DNA of 64,000 bases from Hymenobacter metallicola (GCF_004745645.1 NZ_SRMB01000001.1:248001-312000); one strand, 5' to 3'. Positions 17,101-26,041 are shown, counted from the first letter of the stretch. The notes: a model not told the origin generated them from the letters alone. Program-made: numbers and translations.

Positions 17101-19412
17101 GTAATCGGGGCCGAGGTGGTATTCGTCAGCGTAACAGTGGGAGCTACGTCGGTTGCGTTGCTCAAGCCGGTAGCCGGGCTCCACTGGTACGTGCTGCCGG
17201 CCACGGCGGAGGCAGGGTTACCCAGAACCGCCGAGCCACCGGAGCAAAACACCTGGTTAGTGCCAGCATCCGCCACGGCGGCCGGGTTGAGGGTTACCAC
17301 TACAACGTCGGAGCTAGTGCAGCCTTCGGCGGTGGTGGCCGTGAGGGTGTAAGTAAACTGCTGGGGCGCGGAGCCGGTATTGGTCAGCTGGAAGGTGGGC
17401 TGGGCCGTCGTGGCGCTGCTCAGGCCCGTGGCCGGGCTCCACTGGTAGGTATAGCCAGCCAAAGCCGCCGAGCCCAGCGTGCGGGCCTCGCCCGAACAAG
17501 TCACCGCATCGGCCCCGGCATTGGCTACGGCGGTTTGGTTGACGGTAACCGTTATCTGACGCGAGGTAGTACACACGCCGTCGGTGCTGGTGACGGTGTA
17601 GGTAGTGGTTTGCGTGGGGGCTACTGTAATAGTCGGGCCGGTGAAGGTCTGGTTGCCCCCGGTCCAGGTGTAGGACGAGGCCCCGCTGGCCGTCAGCGTG
17701 GTCGAGGCCCCCACGCAGATGGAGGCGCTGGTGGGCGTTACGGCCAACGCACTAGCGGGCCGAATCTCAATGTCCCGGGTGACCGAGTCGGAGGGGCAGC
17801 CCAGGTTCGATACGCCTTGCAGGGTCAGGCGCCCGGCGCCCGGCGCGTTCCAGCGCACCTGCACCGTGTTGGCCGTGCTCGAACCCTGGATGATGCCACC
17901 CCGAACTTTCCAGCGGTACGTGGCCGCCGTCGGTCCGCCGGCCGCATAGGTCCGCACTTGGCTTTGGTCACAGATAATGGCGTCGCCGCTGATGCTGGTC
18001 GGGCCGGCCGCCCGGTTTACCCGAATTTGGAAGATATCGGACACGCTTTTGGCTCCGCAGGCCTGGTCTGTGGCTGTCACGACTACGTCGTAGAGCGTGC
18101 TGCGGGCGTTGCCGCACTGGGAAGTAAAGTTGAAGGTCCCATTCACCAGGCCGCCGGTACCGGTCAGCGTTACGCTGCCGGTCGGGTTGCCCGGCTGCAC
18201 GGTTCCCTGGTTGCCGTTCAGGCTGGCGTTGAACGGGCCGGAGCCGTCGAGCAGCACACTATTTACCTTCAGGCTAATGGCGTTGCCATCGGGGTCGGTG
18301 GCGGCCAGGTTGAAATTCAGGGTTTCGCCTTCTTCTATGGTAAACACCTTATTGGCCAGGGTGCCGGCCGTAAACTGAGGCGCGCGGTTGGGTTGGCACT
18401 GCCGGGAAACCAGCTGAATTTCGCGCCGGGTGGAGCCAATCAGCACCTCGTTGCCATTGATGGTGCGGAATTCCTTGACTTCAACCGACACCACAAAACG
18501 GCCCTGCTGGGAAGTGGCGTAGCGGCTCAGGCCGTTGCTGGCATTCAAAAAAGCATAATTGCCACTGCCTGGCCCGAAAGGTGCGGTAGCCGAATAACCC
18601 GCAATGTAGGTGACGCTCGGGGGCGGCGGGCCAAAGCTGTTGGGCGGCGACCCGCCTATTGGTCCAGGAATATTATAGGGCGTGCTAAACGAGTAAATCA
18701 GTCGGTCCCCGTCCGGGTCCACCGCGTTGTTGACCACAATGCTGGTATCACCCTGGCAAATAACGACTACGGCCGTGTCCGAGAAAGTCGGCGACGTGTT
18801 GGGCAGCAGCGGGGGCGCCATGTCCACGAAGATCGTCTGGTTCTGGTTGTCGGGCTGCAGTAGGTTGTTGATGGAGCGGTTGCGCGTGCCGTCGGTATAC
18901 ACCACGTAGTAGCCGTCGAAAGACCGGGGCAGCTCCACAATGGCCTCGTAGCGGCACAGGCGCACGGGCGGGGGCGGGCCGCCCGGCAGCGAGCAGCCAC
19001 CCGGGAGCGGGGGCGTTATCGAGGGGTTCGTAATCCGGGGCAGGCGGTAGGAGCCAGCGGGCTGATTATCGATCTGGGAGGGCCGGCCCGGGCAGCTCAC
19101 CTGAGCACAGTTAAACGACTGCGCCGCCTGCCCACTGTTCAGGCGCAGGCCATTCTGCTTGTCGTAGATGTTGACAAAGATGTTGCAGCGGCCGTCGGGC
19201 ACGTTCGACACATCCGCAGAATTGGTGCATTCCCAGTTGATATACAGCAACACCGTAATGCGGTAGCGGAAGGGGGTGGCGGGGCTGCCATTGGCATCCA
19301 AGTATTTATAGCTCATCTCCCCGCCCACAAGGTGAGAAGCCGCGGCCGGCGTGGCCCGCAGCCCCAGTAGTAATAGCAGCAAGAATAAACCGCGCAGTAG
19401 AGGTGTTTGCAT
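14154..19412 (-). CDS. Large T9SS-secreted surface protein with Ig-like repeats and gliding-motility-type C-terminal domain
   Basis: 1752 residues. A signal peptide (MQTPLLRG, Leu-rich core, cleavage near residue 25) leads into SHLVGGEMSYKYL, the start of a beta-rich N-terminal region of a kind common in gliding-motility-associated proteins. Residues about 620-1135 hold six tandem Ig/PKD-like units, each with YQWSPAT and a Cys pair. More PKD-like domains follow. The C-terminus reads VFYNVITPNNDGLNDAF then FNRWGKEVY, the CHU_C / type B T9SS sorting domain. It is thus exported by the type IX system and attached or released at the cell surface, probably for adhesion or motility. It follows the GEVED/PKD gene on the same strand. 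Confidence 0.9.
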   Translation of the reverse strand: MQTPLLRGLFLLLLLLGLRATPAAASHLVGGEMSYKYLDANGSPATPFRYRITVLLYINWECTNSADVSNVPDGRCNIFVNIYDKQNGLRLNSGQAAQSFNCAQVSCPGRPSQIDNQPAGSYRLPRITNPSITPPLPGGCSLPGGPPPPVRLCRYEAIVELPRSFDGYYVVYTDGTRNRSINNLLQPDNQNQTIFVDMAPPLLPNTSPTFSDTAVVVICQGDTSIVVNNAVDPDGDRLIYSFSTPYNIPGPIGGSPPNSFGPPPPSVTYIAGYSATAPFGPGSGNYAFLNASNGLSRYATSQQGRFVVSVEVKEFRTINGNEVLIGSTRREIQLVSRQCQPNRAPQFTAGTLANKVFTIEEGETLNFNLAATDPDGNAISLKVNSVLLDGSGPFNASLNGNQGTVQPGNPTGSVTLTGTGGLVNGTFNFTSQCGNARSTLYDVVVTATDQACGAKSVSDIFQIRVNRAAGPTSISGDAIICDQSQVRTYAAGGPTAATYRWKVRGGIIQGSSTANTVQVRWNAPGAGRLTLQGVSNLGCPSDSVTRDIEIRPASALAVTPTSASICVGASTTLTASGASSYTWTGGNQTFTGPTITVAPTQTTTYTVTSTDGVCTTSRQITVTVNQTAVANAGADAVTCSGEARTLGSAALAGYTYQWSPATGLSSATTAQPTFQLTNTGSAPQQFTYTLTATTAEGCTSSDVVVVTLNPAAVADAGTNQVFCSGGSAVLGNPASAVAGSTYQWSPATGLSNATDVAPTVTLTNTTSAPITVTYTLQVTTAQGCVGTRTVQVTVNPAAVANAGTDVAACSGEARTLGSAALTGYTYQWSPATGLSSTSVAQPTFLLTNTGTTPQQFTYTLTATTAEGCTATDAVVVTLNPAAVADAGTNQVFCSGGSAVLGNPASVVAGSSYQWSPATGLSSATAVAPTVTLTNTTSAPITILYTLRVTTNQGCVATHTVRVTVNPAAVANAGTDVAACSGEARTLGSAALAGYTYQWSPATGLSSATTAQPTFQLTNTGSTPQQFTYTLTATTAQGCTSSDVVVVTLNPAAVANAGADAALCDGGKVTLGSAASAGYTYQWSPATDLSSATTARPELTAVNTTQSPITRTYTLTATTAQGCTQTDQVVVTINPRPLVDNIQGARSVCPTVQGVVYSIVDPRSKEYRWAVAGGTITSGDGTASITVNWGPASATASVQAYAVNQFQCTSAPVSFPVIINQRLETETPKGPTSVCLANGPYTYSVAPTAGSIYAWQIIGGTQISTGPGSVQVQWNGPGTGSIIVTETSSPAGGTVTCFGQSQALAVTILPSPAATLTIVGPDRVCAGSPASFTLPGAATSAYVFKLNGTTIANTGNTAAFTAAAPGPYTLTVQETNTSACAGPVFTKQFTVDPLPVAAIISGPASICPGPNGFGTQQYSVPNTPGSTYAWTVTGGTIESGTGSSTITVSFPAGSTARTITVTESSGFGCAGPVASLTVRPDNASVALRTASVATGDRSITLNLTVPNNTGNGNQVRILRRDAGATGSFAAVGTVANTATTFTDTNVDADARAYEYRLELLNNCGTTLASQEHTTVHTTATATEGSKDGYQEGTVKVAWNAYKGFEVKEYQLFRTADNGSAQLLATVPASTLEKEFASSSVGFDQCFRIVAVSTQPAAVTASSNDACVNFANDLVFYNVITPNNDGLNDAFFVRNLDLYANYSMSFFNRWGKEVYKTANYANNWKAEEQPAGVYYYLLKLSNGKSYKGWFEVVK
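16016..17535 (-). repeat. Six tandem ~253-bp Ig-like repeat units in A-B-A-B-A-C order
   Basis: Each unit encodes 84-86 residues. A units contain CSGEARTLGSAAL, B units contain FCSGGSAVLGNPAS and the last C unit contain LCDGGKVTLGSAAS. The bases 16261-16480 and 17281-17500 (exactly 1,020 bp, four units, apart) are nearly identical, differing at only a handful of positions, which points to recent duplication or gene conversion. Confidence 0.9.
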
Positions 19413-19437
19413 ATAGGGTTGTAAAGGAGAAAAGAGC

Positions 19438-19464
19438 GTAGCCCGCTAGATTATAGCGGGCTAC
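19438..19464. terminator. Hairpin between the two surface-protein genes
   Basis: Arms 19438-19448 and 19454-19464 form a perfect 11-bp stem with a 5-base loop. On the minus strand the T run behind it is interrupted, so termination may be partial and some transcript may continue into the 14154-19412 gene. Confidence 0.55.
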
Positions 19465-19494
19465 CGGGAAGGGTGGCAAGCGTAGCAGAACGGG

Positions 19495-21705
19495 TTAGTT
19501 GCGCTCCACGCGCCGCACGGCGGTCAGGCCGTTGGCATCCGTGAGATGAATCAGGTAAAGGCCCCGGGGCAGGCTGCTCAGGTCGAGCAGGGCGTCGGCG
19601 GCCGGGCCCAGGCGCAGGGAAGTCGTCAGCAGCCGGGCGCCCACCACCGTGTGCACGGCTACCGAGTAGGTGCCGGCCGCGGCTGCATCAGCAAGGCGGA
19701 GGTGCACTTGGCCATCGGGCGCCGGGTTGGGGAAAATGCTGAGCGAGGGCAACCGGCGCGCCTCGGCCGTGCCGTTCACCAGCTCAATGCGCACCGAGTA
19801 GTCTTCGGTTTCCGAATTGGCCTGGTTTTGCAGGCAGGCCTGGGGCTGGTTGGCATTGGCCCGGGTCATCACCCGCATGCGGGTAAAGCCGACCACGCTG
19901 GCCAGATTGGGAATGGCAAACGAGCTGGAGGAGCTGATGCCCGAGGCGGTATTCACCAGCAGTTCGTTGGTATCGAACACCCCGTTCCGGTTCAAGTCCA
20001 GCCACATCGAGGTCGTGCGTTGGAAGGCCTGGTTGGCCGTCGTAGCCAGGGTATAGCTCAAGCCCTGCCGCAGGCTTATTGTCTGGTTGATGTAGCTGCC
20101 GTAGCCCGAGGGGTCGGCGCCGGAGGCATTGCTAAAGGAAGTGGTGCTGCCCGTGACGGCCACGCTCGTTAGCCAGACGTTGTTGTTCAGGCCCGAAGGC
20201 GTGCAGTACGACACGCACGGCACCGTTACGGTCAGGTAGTTGTTGCGCGTCGCCACGTTCTGCCCAAAAGCATTGGTGGCCGTCAGCGTCACGGTATACG
20301 TGCCCGAAGCGGCGTACTGGTGCGCAGGGTTCTGCTGGGTACTGGTCGTATTGTCGCCGAAATTCCATAGCCATGCGGTCGGCGCATTCTGGCTTTGGTC
20401 CGTAAACTGCACCGGATTCACGCAGGTAGTAGGCACGTAGTTCGAGGTGAAGGCGGCCACCGGCGGGTTGGTGTTGGGTTTCACCGTCACGGTATAGTCC
20501 TCAGCCTGGCCCAACTGGGGCTCCACGCAGGGCCCGGCCGGCGCCCCCACGTAGTCGGATATCACCCGGAGCCGCAGCGGCTGGTTTTTCACGGCCGTAG
20601 CCGGAATCGTAATCGTGCCGCTCGGGTTAGAGCGGTTCAGGGCAGTAAAGAGCAGCTCGGCTGTGCTAAAGCTGCCGTCGTTGTTCAGATCCAGCCACAC
20701 CCGCGTGTCCTGTGGGCTGCTTGGGCTGGTCGTCATGCTCAGGGCGTACGAATTGCGTTCGGTGAGTTCTACGCGGCTGGCGCAGGTGAAGTCCTCGTAG
20801 CCGGCTTGCCCGTTGGCAGAAGTCTTGGTTAGGGTGCCCAGGGTAAATTGGGTGATACCGTAGCCGCAGCAGTACGCCGAGGTATTGGGCGTGCAGCTGG
20901 CCGCTACGGGCACCGAGGGGTTGTAGGTAATGTAGTTGGTGCGGGTCCGGAGGTTGGTGCCGGCCGCGTTGGTTGCCGTCAGCGTCACGGTATAGGTGCC
21001 GGCCGCGGTGTAGCAGTGCCGGGGGCTTTGCAGGGTACTGGTCGTATTATCGCCAAAATTCCACAGCCATGCGGTCGGCGAGTTCTGGCTCTGGTCGGTG
21101 AACTGCACGCAGCCCGAGCAGGTCAGGGGCTGGTCGGCGGCAAACTCGGCTACGGGCGGCGTGGAGTTGGCTACGGCCGTCACGGTATAGTCCTCGGTCT
21201 GCGAATACTGGGGGGTAGAGCAGGGCGTGGGCAGGGGCGAATTTACGTAGTCGGCCGCTACGCGCAGCCGCAGCCGGGTCCCGAGCGTGGTGCCCCCGGG
21301 CAGGCGCAGGGTGCCCGTATGAATTTTTTTGTCGGTTGAGCTGAATACTTGCTCCGTGGTGGGGTTCAGCGTACCGTCATTGTTCAAATCCAGCCATACC
21401 CGCACGTTTTCGTTGGCATTGTTGCCCGTCCGGATAGAAATAGGGTAGTCCGTGCCGACGGTCAACGCAGCGCCCCCGGTGCAGGAGTAGTCGCGGTAGC
21501 CCTCCGAGACGCCGGCCGTCGTATTATTTATCGAGCCGAGCGTCACGTTCAGAATGCCCATGGCAAAGGAGTAACTGCTGGTCGGGGCAGCACCCGGCGT
21601 GCAGGCCGAAGTGGCGGCCGGGCACTGGGCCCGGGCAGTGGTAGCCAGCAGCAAAGCACCCAGAAAAACAGGCGCGCCGCGCCCTATGCGTAGAAGTTGC
21701 ATCAT
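19495..21705 (-). CDS. T9SS-secreted protein with GEVED and PKD domains
   Basis: 736 residues with a signal peptide ending at TTARAQ (residue ~27). Three GEVED-type modules each carry VWLDLNNDG or MWLDLNRNG and end in EDYTV/EDYSV. Two PKD domains sit between them, with PTAWLWNFGDNTTS and YTVTLTATN. The tail, LSIFPNPAPDG followed by beta strands to RRVERN, is a type A (Por-type) T9SS sorting signal. Such proteins are exported to the surface and often act as adhesins or as scaffolds. The repeated DLNNDG motifs look calcium-binding. It is upstream of, and on the same strand as, the large repeat protein. Confidence 0.9.
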   Translation of the reverse strand: MMQLLRIGRGAPVFLGALLLATTARAQCPAATSACTPGAAPTSSYSFAMGILNVTLGSINNTTAGVSEGYRDYSCTGGAALTVGTDYPISIRTGNNANENVRVWLDLNNDGTLNPTTEQVFSSTDKKIHTGTLRLPGGTTLGTRLRLRVAADYVNSPLPTPCSTPQYSQTEDYTVTAVANSTPPVAEFAADQPLTCSGCVQFTDQSQNSPTAWLWNFGDNTTSTLQSPRHCYTAAGTYTVTLTATNAAGTNLRTRTNYITYNPSVPVAASCTPNTSAYCCGYGITQFTLGTLTKTSANGQAGYEDFTCASRVELTERNSYALSMTTSPSSPQDTRVWLDLNNDGSFSTAELLFTALNRSNPSGTITIPATAVKNQPLRLRVISDYVGAPAGPCVEPQLGQAEDYTVTVKPNTNPPVAAFTSNYVPTTCVNPVQFTDQSQNAPTAWLWNFGDNTTSTQQNPAHQYAASGTYTVTLTATNAFGQNVATRNNYLTVTVPCVSYCTPSGLNNNVWLTSVAVTGSTTSFSNASGADPSGYGSYINQTISLRQGLSYTLATTANQAFQRTTSMWLDLNRNGVFDTNELLVNTASGISSSSSFAIPNLASVVGFTRMRVMTRANANQPQACLQNQANSETEDYSVRIELVNGTAEARRLPSLSIFPNPAPDGQVHLRLADAAAAGTYSVAVHTVVGARLLTTSLRLGPAADALLDLSSLPRGLYLIHLTDANGLTAVRRVERN

Positions 21706-21897
21706 ATATGCCGCCCGGAAAAAGAAGGAAAATTTTGTCCCTAAATGTAGCGACTAAATCCAATTTTGAAAATAGCGGCCGCTCAACGGGAAAGCGTATC
21801 AGTGGCCGCTTGTCAAATGCATGAACCTCAAAAAACTGTAGTTTTGGGGCAATATCGGCATCGGAATTGGGGCCGGTAATCATCCTATTTAGAGCAT

Positions 21898-22704
21898 ATG
21901 AAAGGTAAAGTAGTGCTTATCACCGGAGCAACTTCCGGCATTGGCCGGGCCTGCGCCCTGGTCTTCGGGCAGGCGGGGGCTCACGTAGTGGTTACGGGGC
22001 GTGACGAGGCTCGCCTGAGCGCCACGGGTGAGGAGCTAGCGCGGCATGGCATTGCGCACCGCACGGTGCGCGCCGATGTAGGCGTGGAAGCCGATTCGGA
22101 ACGGGCCGTGGCCGAAACCATAGCCGCTTTCGGCCGCCTCGACGTGCTGATCAATAACGCCGGTATTTCTATGCGGGCCATGTTTCAGGACGCCGACTTA
22201 AGCGTTATCAGGCAACTGATGCAAACCAACTTTTTTGGCACGGTCTACACCACCAAGTTCGCCTTGCCCCATCTGCTGGCATCGAAAGGCTCCATTGTGG
22301 GGATTTCCAGCATTGCTGGCTATCGGGGCTTGCCCGGCCGGACTGGGTATTCGGCCTCAAAATTTGCGATGCAGGGCTTTTTAGAAGCGTTGCGCACCGA
22401 GTTGCTGCCGCAGGGTGTGCACGTATTGGTAGCTTGTCCGGGCTTTACGGCTTCCAATATTCGCCAGACCGCTCTGGCTGCCGACGGCTCGGCTCAGGGC
22501 GAATCGCCGCGTGATGAGGGCAAGATGATGACCAGCGAGGAAGTCGCCCAGCAGTTGTTGCGCGCCGTGCAGCAGCGCCGCCGCGACTTGGTGCTTACGG
22601 CCCAGGGCAAGCTGACGGTATTTCTGAACAAGTGGCTGCCTGGCCTCGCCGATACATTAGTTCTGAATCATTTTCGTAAAGAGGAAGGCTCGCCGGTAAA
22701 GTAG
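21898..22704 (+). CDS. Classical short-chain dehydrogenase/reductase (SDR)
   Basis: 268 residues with all the SDR marks: TGATSGIGRA for dinucleotide binding at residues 10-19, INNAG near residue 88, a catalytic Ser in GISSIAGYRG, and YSASKFAMQ carrying Tyr and Lys. The fold binds NAD(P) and oxidises or reduces an alcohol/carbonyl or fatty-acyl substrate. The substrate cannot be read from the sequence. The gene is divergent from the T9SS protein and convergent with the TPR/SH3 gene. Confidence 0.9.
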   Translation: MKGKVVLITGATSGIGRACALVFGQAGAHVVVTGRDEARLSATGEELARHGIAHRTVRADVGVEADSERAVAETIAAFGRLDVLINNAGISMRAMFQDADLSVIRQLMQTNFFGTVYTTKFALPHLLASKGSIVGISSIAGYRGLPGRTGYSASKFAMQGFLEALRTELLPQGVHVLVACPGFTASNIRQTALAADGSAQGESPRDEGKMMTSEEVAQQLLRAVQQRRRDLVLTAQGKLTVFLNKWLPGLADTLVLNHFRKEEGSPVK

Positions 22705-22751
22705 CTGGTTTCCGGCTAGGGTCAGCTCCCGCATCGAGTTTGGCCGCGTAG

Positions 22752-23489
22752 TTATTGGATAACAAGCAAGTCGCTGCGCCGAATGTAAGCGTCGCGGTTG
22801 CGCCATTCCACGCGGTACCAGATATCCTGCTCGTCGCGGACGAGCAGCCGGTCGCCGGCCCGGGCGGTAGTTAGCCAGGCCGCGCCGGCGCTGGGGCCGC
22901 TCATCAAGGCTGCGTGGGGTTGGGCCACCAGTCCCACTTGGCTCGAGCGCAGAAAGTTTAGGTAAAAGCCCACGCTGGCCAGATACACACCGTAGGCCAG
23001 CCACCCGGCGCGCGCGGTTCGGTAGCGCACCAGCAGCAACACGCCCCCCAGTACGGCCCCAAGGAGCAAGCCTTGTAATACCGAATAGTAGTAGCGCCGA
23101 AACGTAATCAGGAGGCGAGCCCGCCAAGTATCGGGGTAGCCCGCCAGCCGGTAGCTCTGAGCCAGTTCCGACATCTTGTGCCACGTAGCATAGGTCGGTT
23201 TTCGGCGCTGAGCTAAGCTCAGGTAATAAAGGGCCGCCGGGTAGTGACCCAACCCCTCCTGAATATAGGCCATGCGTAGCAACATGCGTGGAGAGGCCAG
23301 CCCTTCGCGCAATCCTTGCCGGTAGAAAGGAAAGGCCGCCTCATACTGACTCCGGCCAAACAACGAGTCGGCCTTTTGAATAGCCGCGCTAGAGGTCTGA
23401 CTCCAAGCGCCCTGGCTGAACAGGAAGCTGGATAAGAAAAAAAATAAGCCGTTTTTTAGCAAAGCATTTGGAAAGTTAGGCAAAGGCAT
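22752..23489 (-). CDS. TPR - membrane - SH3 domain protein (BatE-like)
   Basis: 245 residues. A signal peptide (cleavage near SQGAWSQ, residue ~31) is followed by TPR-like helices (ADSLFGRSQYEAAFPFY, GHYPAALYYLSLA), two membrane helices around residues 135-175, and a C-terminal SH3b-like domain (GDRLLVRDEQDIWYRVEW). This architecture matches the BatE proteins of Bacteroidota, which are linked to Bat operons and stress tolerance. No other bat genes are present in the window, so it may be a stand-alone paralogue. Confidence 0.75.
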   Translation of the reverse strand: MPLPNFPNALLKNGLFFFLSSFLFSQGAWSQTSSAAIQKADSLFGRSQYEAAFPFYRQGLREGLASPRMLLRMAYIQEGLGHYPAALYYLSLAQRRKPTYATWHKMSELAQSYRLAGYPDTWRARLLITFRRYYYSVLQGLLLGAVLGGVLLLVRYRTARAGWLAYGVYLASVGFYLNFLRSSQVGLVAQPHAALMSGPSAGAAWLTTARAGDRLLVRDEQDIWYRVEWRNRDAYIRRSDLLVIQ

Positions 23490-23498
23490 CTACTTTTG
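23467..23498 (+). promoter_or_regulatory. Consensus promoter of the tRNA-Lys gene
   Basis: TTTG (23467-23470), a 20-base spacer and TACTTTTG (23491-23498) match the Bacteroidota consensus exactly. It overlaps the 5' end of the divergent TPR/SH3 gene and lies about 40 bp upstream of the tRNA. Confidence 0.75.
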
Positions 23499-23539
23499 CA
23501 TCCGCAATCAGGGAAGATAGTTCCTAAGTGCAAATAAAC

Positions 23540-23615
23540 GATTCTGTAGCTCAGCTGGTAGAGCAATACACTTTTAATGTATGGGTCCTGGGTTCGAATC
23601 CCAGCGGGATCACCA
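23540..23615 (+). tRNA. tRNA-Lys (anticodon TTT)
   Basis: 76 bases including an encoded CCA. The acceptor arm GATTCTG pairs with CGGGATC (two G-U pairs), the D arm has GCTC...GAGC, the anticodon stem ATACA/TGTAT encloses CTTTTAA with anticodon TTT, and the T arm is CTGGG-TTCGAAT-CCCAG. It has its own promoter and terminator. I see no integrase or att duplication near it. Confidence 0.97.
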
Positions 23616-23617
23616 AC

Positions 23618-23651
23618 AACCTCGTTTGCGCAATGCAGGCGAGGTTTTTTT
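23618..23651 (+). terminator. Intrinsic terminator of the tRNA-Lys transcript
   Basis: AACCTCG (23618-23624) and CGAGGTT (23640-23646) pair around a 15-base loop, followed by a T run to 23651. Confidence 0.8.
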
Positions 23652-23952
23652 GTTATTGCGGGCTGTGCAAGCATCGTGTATTGTGGAAAATACTGGATGC
23701 GGTGGCAAGTGTGGGCAACTATCGGCAGTAGCCTGGTATGACAGGTGGTAAAGGGTATTTGGCACGTGTGAGCCCACCACTATTTCCTTACCTCATTATG
23801 CCGAATCGTCGCATCCATCCTTAGGTGCATATCAACGGCACCTCTTGTACGGGCAGGTAACAGAAGCGCCGATAGGGTGATGCACCCCTGTGGCCCCATT
23901 GGCTGGCCCTCGTTCCGGTGCTGGTTGGCCTTAGCTTAAGTAAGCATACTCG

Positions 23953-24111
23953 CTACTGAACAGGGAAACCCACCAGCTGGAATAGGGCCGCAGTTACCGG
24001 TTGCACCGAGTAGTAATAGCTATATTCTAGTACCACGGGCTGGTGCAAGGCAATCAGCTGGCGTTGGGCGACCGGCTGTGCCACGTGTTTAGTTCTTGCG
24101 TTTATTGAACG
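23953..24111 (-). pseudogene. Possible gene relic in the 744-bp gap between tRNA-Lys and the PAS kinase
   Basis: On the minus strand a frame of about 52 codons ends at TAG 23953-23955. It reads like protein, with QRQLIALHQPVVLEYSYYY and a hydrophobic end before the stop. Upstream, other frames continue with protein-like text (VEALLQQRARLKLNRD) broken by stops, as if the gene had decayed by frameshifts. No family can be named. The rest of 23652-24359 shows nothing else I recognise. Confidence 0.25.
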
Positions 24112-24359
24112 TCACGGTTAAGCTTGAGTCGTGCGCGCTGTTGCAAGAGGGCTTCTACTTACTCGGGGGCAAAAGGTGGTCAAGGGAGCAGGTATAAGCC
24201 AGGGTTCCAGCCGGCAACGTACGGGGAACCCCATAGTTGGGGCAGGCCAGCAGCGGCAACTGGTTTTCGGAGGCAGCCATAACCCGCGCAAGGTAGCTGC
24301 CGAGCGAAGGTTTGGGTGCGCAACACGTGCTGCTGGCCTGCCTTATAAGCCTTCAGATT

Positions 24360-25445
24360 CTACCCCTCCAGGGTAGGCAATTCAATGAAGAAAGTGGCCC
24401 CCTGATTTTCGGCACTGTCGAACCAGATGCGGCCGTCGTGCAGCTCGACGATGGTTTTGATGATAGACATACCCAGTCCCGTCGTCTTTTCCCCGCGCAA
24501 GCCAGGCCGCCGCGCTTTGGTGAAGCGCTCAAACAGGATGGGATGGAGCTGATCGGCAATGCCGATACCATTGTCGCGGACGGTCACGAGTACCTGGCCC
24601 GGCAGCGGCTCGATACCTACTTGGATAACCCCGTCGTCGTGGGTAAACTTGATGGCGTTGCTGAGCAGGTTATTCATTACCTGCATGAACTTGTTCTCGT
24701 CCAGCTGTACGTAAATCGGCACCTGGGCCGGAGCGAAGACGAAGTGCTTGGCAATATGCCGCTCCGAGCGTTGGTATTCTTCCATCATGAAGGCCAGCTT
24801 CTCGACCAAGTCTACCCGTTCCCGCTTCAGCTCCACATTCACCGACTGCATAAACTCGTCATCCACAAAGTCGCGGATCAGGTTCACGCCGTCGGCGCAG
24901 GTGGCCTTCATAACACCCAGCATCTCATTGAGCCTGGCGTTTTGCAGGGGTTGCACCTGCTCCAGGAAGTAGTCGCCCATCTGCTCGAGTAGCGTGAAGG
25001 GGCCTGCCAGGTCGTGGGAGAGAATCTCCAGCGTGGCGTTCTTCTTGTTGTTGAACTTGTTGGCGTTGGCTATACTCTCCTTGGAAGCTGTGGTGTCGGT
25101 AAGAAAACCGCCGAGTTGATGCGGGTCGTTCGCCTGTTGCTCCAGGTGAGGCGTCAGGCACAGCCACTGCTCCGAACCGTCAGGCCGCAGCAGGCGAAAC
25201 TCCACCGCTTCCGGCAGTTCTCCCTGGCTCCAGTGCTGGACCTGCTGCCGCAGATACGCTATATCCTCCGGGTGCAAGCGGGCTAGCAGGTCAGGCAGCT
25301 CGGCATTAACCTGCGCAGGGTTTCCGCCCAGCACGGTATGATACGCCTGATTGACGTAGGTGACTTGGTGGCTGTCGAGGTTATAAACGAAAAAGAGCTG
25401 AGAAGCTTCCTCGATAAAACGGGTAAAAAAGTCGGGCAAAGGCAT
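24360..25445 (-). CDS. PAS-domain sensor histidine kinase
   Basis: 361 residues, no membrane segment. An N-terminal PAS domain (about 8-118; VTYVNQAYHTVLGG, AEFRL-type strand as EFRLLRPDG) is followed by a dimerisation helix with the phospho-acceptor His in EILSHDLAGPF (H144). The catalytic domain has an N box (NNLLSNAIKF), G1 (VRDNGIGI), an F box (LFERFTKARRPGLRG) and G2 (TTGLGMSIIKTIVELH). It should autophosphorylate in response to a cytosolic cue and pass phosphate to a response regulator; the only regulator nearby is at 29948. A decayed paralogue lies at 26042-26242. Confidence 0.9.
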   Translation of the reverse strand: MPLPDFFTRFIEEASQLFFVYNLDSHQVTYVNQAYHTVLGGNPAQVNAELPDLLARLHPEDIAYLRQQVQHWSQGELPEAVEFRLLRPDGSEQWLCLTPHLEQQANDPHQLGGFLTDTTASKESIANANKFNNKKNATLEILSHDLAGPFTLLEQMGDYFLEQVQPLQNARLNEMLGVMKATCADGVNLIRDFVDDEFMQSVNVELKRERVDLVEKLAFMMEEYQRSERHIAKHFVFAPAQVPIYVQLDENKFMQVMNNLLSNAIKFTHDDGVIQVGIEPLPGQVLVTVRDNGIGIADQLHPILFERFTKARRPGLRGEKTTGLGMSIIKTIVELHDGRIWFDSAENQGATFFIELPTLEG

Positions 25446-26041
25446 GGGGGAGTGGTTTGCGAGAAGCTGTTCGCAGAAAGAAGAGGTCGTATGTAATAAA
25501 AGTGCTAGGGCCGGGCGGGTACATCAAAGTAAAGCGCAAGCCACGATAGAACTACCCTGACGGGGCGTCGTTCCCGGCGTCAAAATCTTTTCCTGAGAGC
25601 CCGTCATAGCAAGCCTACGAAGTTCCGGGGCTCCTGGACGGATACAGCGGACATGGAGTTAAAATAAGCCGGAATCATTTGGGCCTACCGCATGCCTATC
25701 CAGTTGATTCCTGCCGATAGCGACTCTCAGTACCTGCCCAGGTGCTGCGAGCAAAGCTTGCAACGAACGGATGCACAGCTTAGTTTGCGGGAGCAGCTGG
25801 TTCTGTCGCGGGATTCAGTGTTTTCCATAGTGTGCTGCCGTTGTACTTACCTCGCATCCTGAAGTGGCTTTGGGCGGCAGCTAAACGCGCTACGCTTTTC
25901 AGCCTGCAAGGCCAACTCCTGTGGGCAACGACAGAACCTAACGGCACCGGTAAGAATTGACCCGTGTCGAAGGCTCGTCCCTTCCCTATATACCCATACT
26001 GCTAAGCTCCGCCGCGCGACTAACTTCGCCGCCGTATTTAG
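25446..26041. other. Intergenic stretch without a confident gene, upstream of a kinase relic
   Basis: About 600 bp between the minus-strand kinase and the plus-strand relic. Short plus-strand frames near 25830-25960 read like protein (LPRILKWLWAAAKRATLF) but stop quickly. This may be more of the decayed gene whose 3' end is recognisable at 26042-26242. Confidence 0.3.

Noticed and set aside
16016..17535. Regular repeats considered as a CRISPR array
   Set aside because: Units are ~253 bp, in frame and encode Ig-like domains inside one long gene; no short repeats with unique spacers occur anywhere in the window.
17067..18863. 598-codon open frame on the plus strand
   Set aside because: Antisense to the repeat region of the large T9SS protein; Gly/Arg-rich with no domain, a by-product of the repeat composition.
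23528..23731. 67-codon frame across tRNA-Lys
   Set aside because: The bases are fully explained by the tRNA and its terminator.
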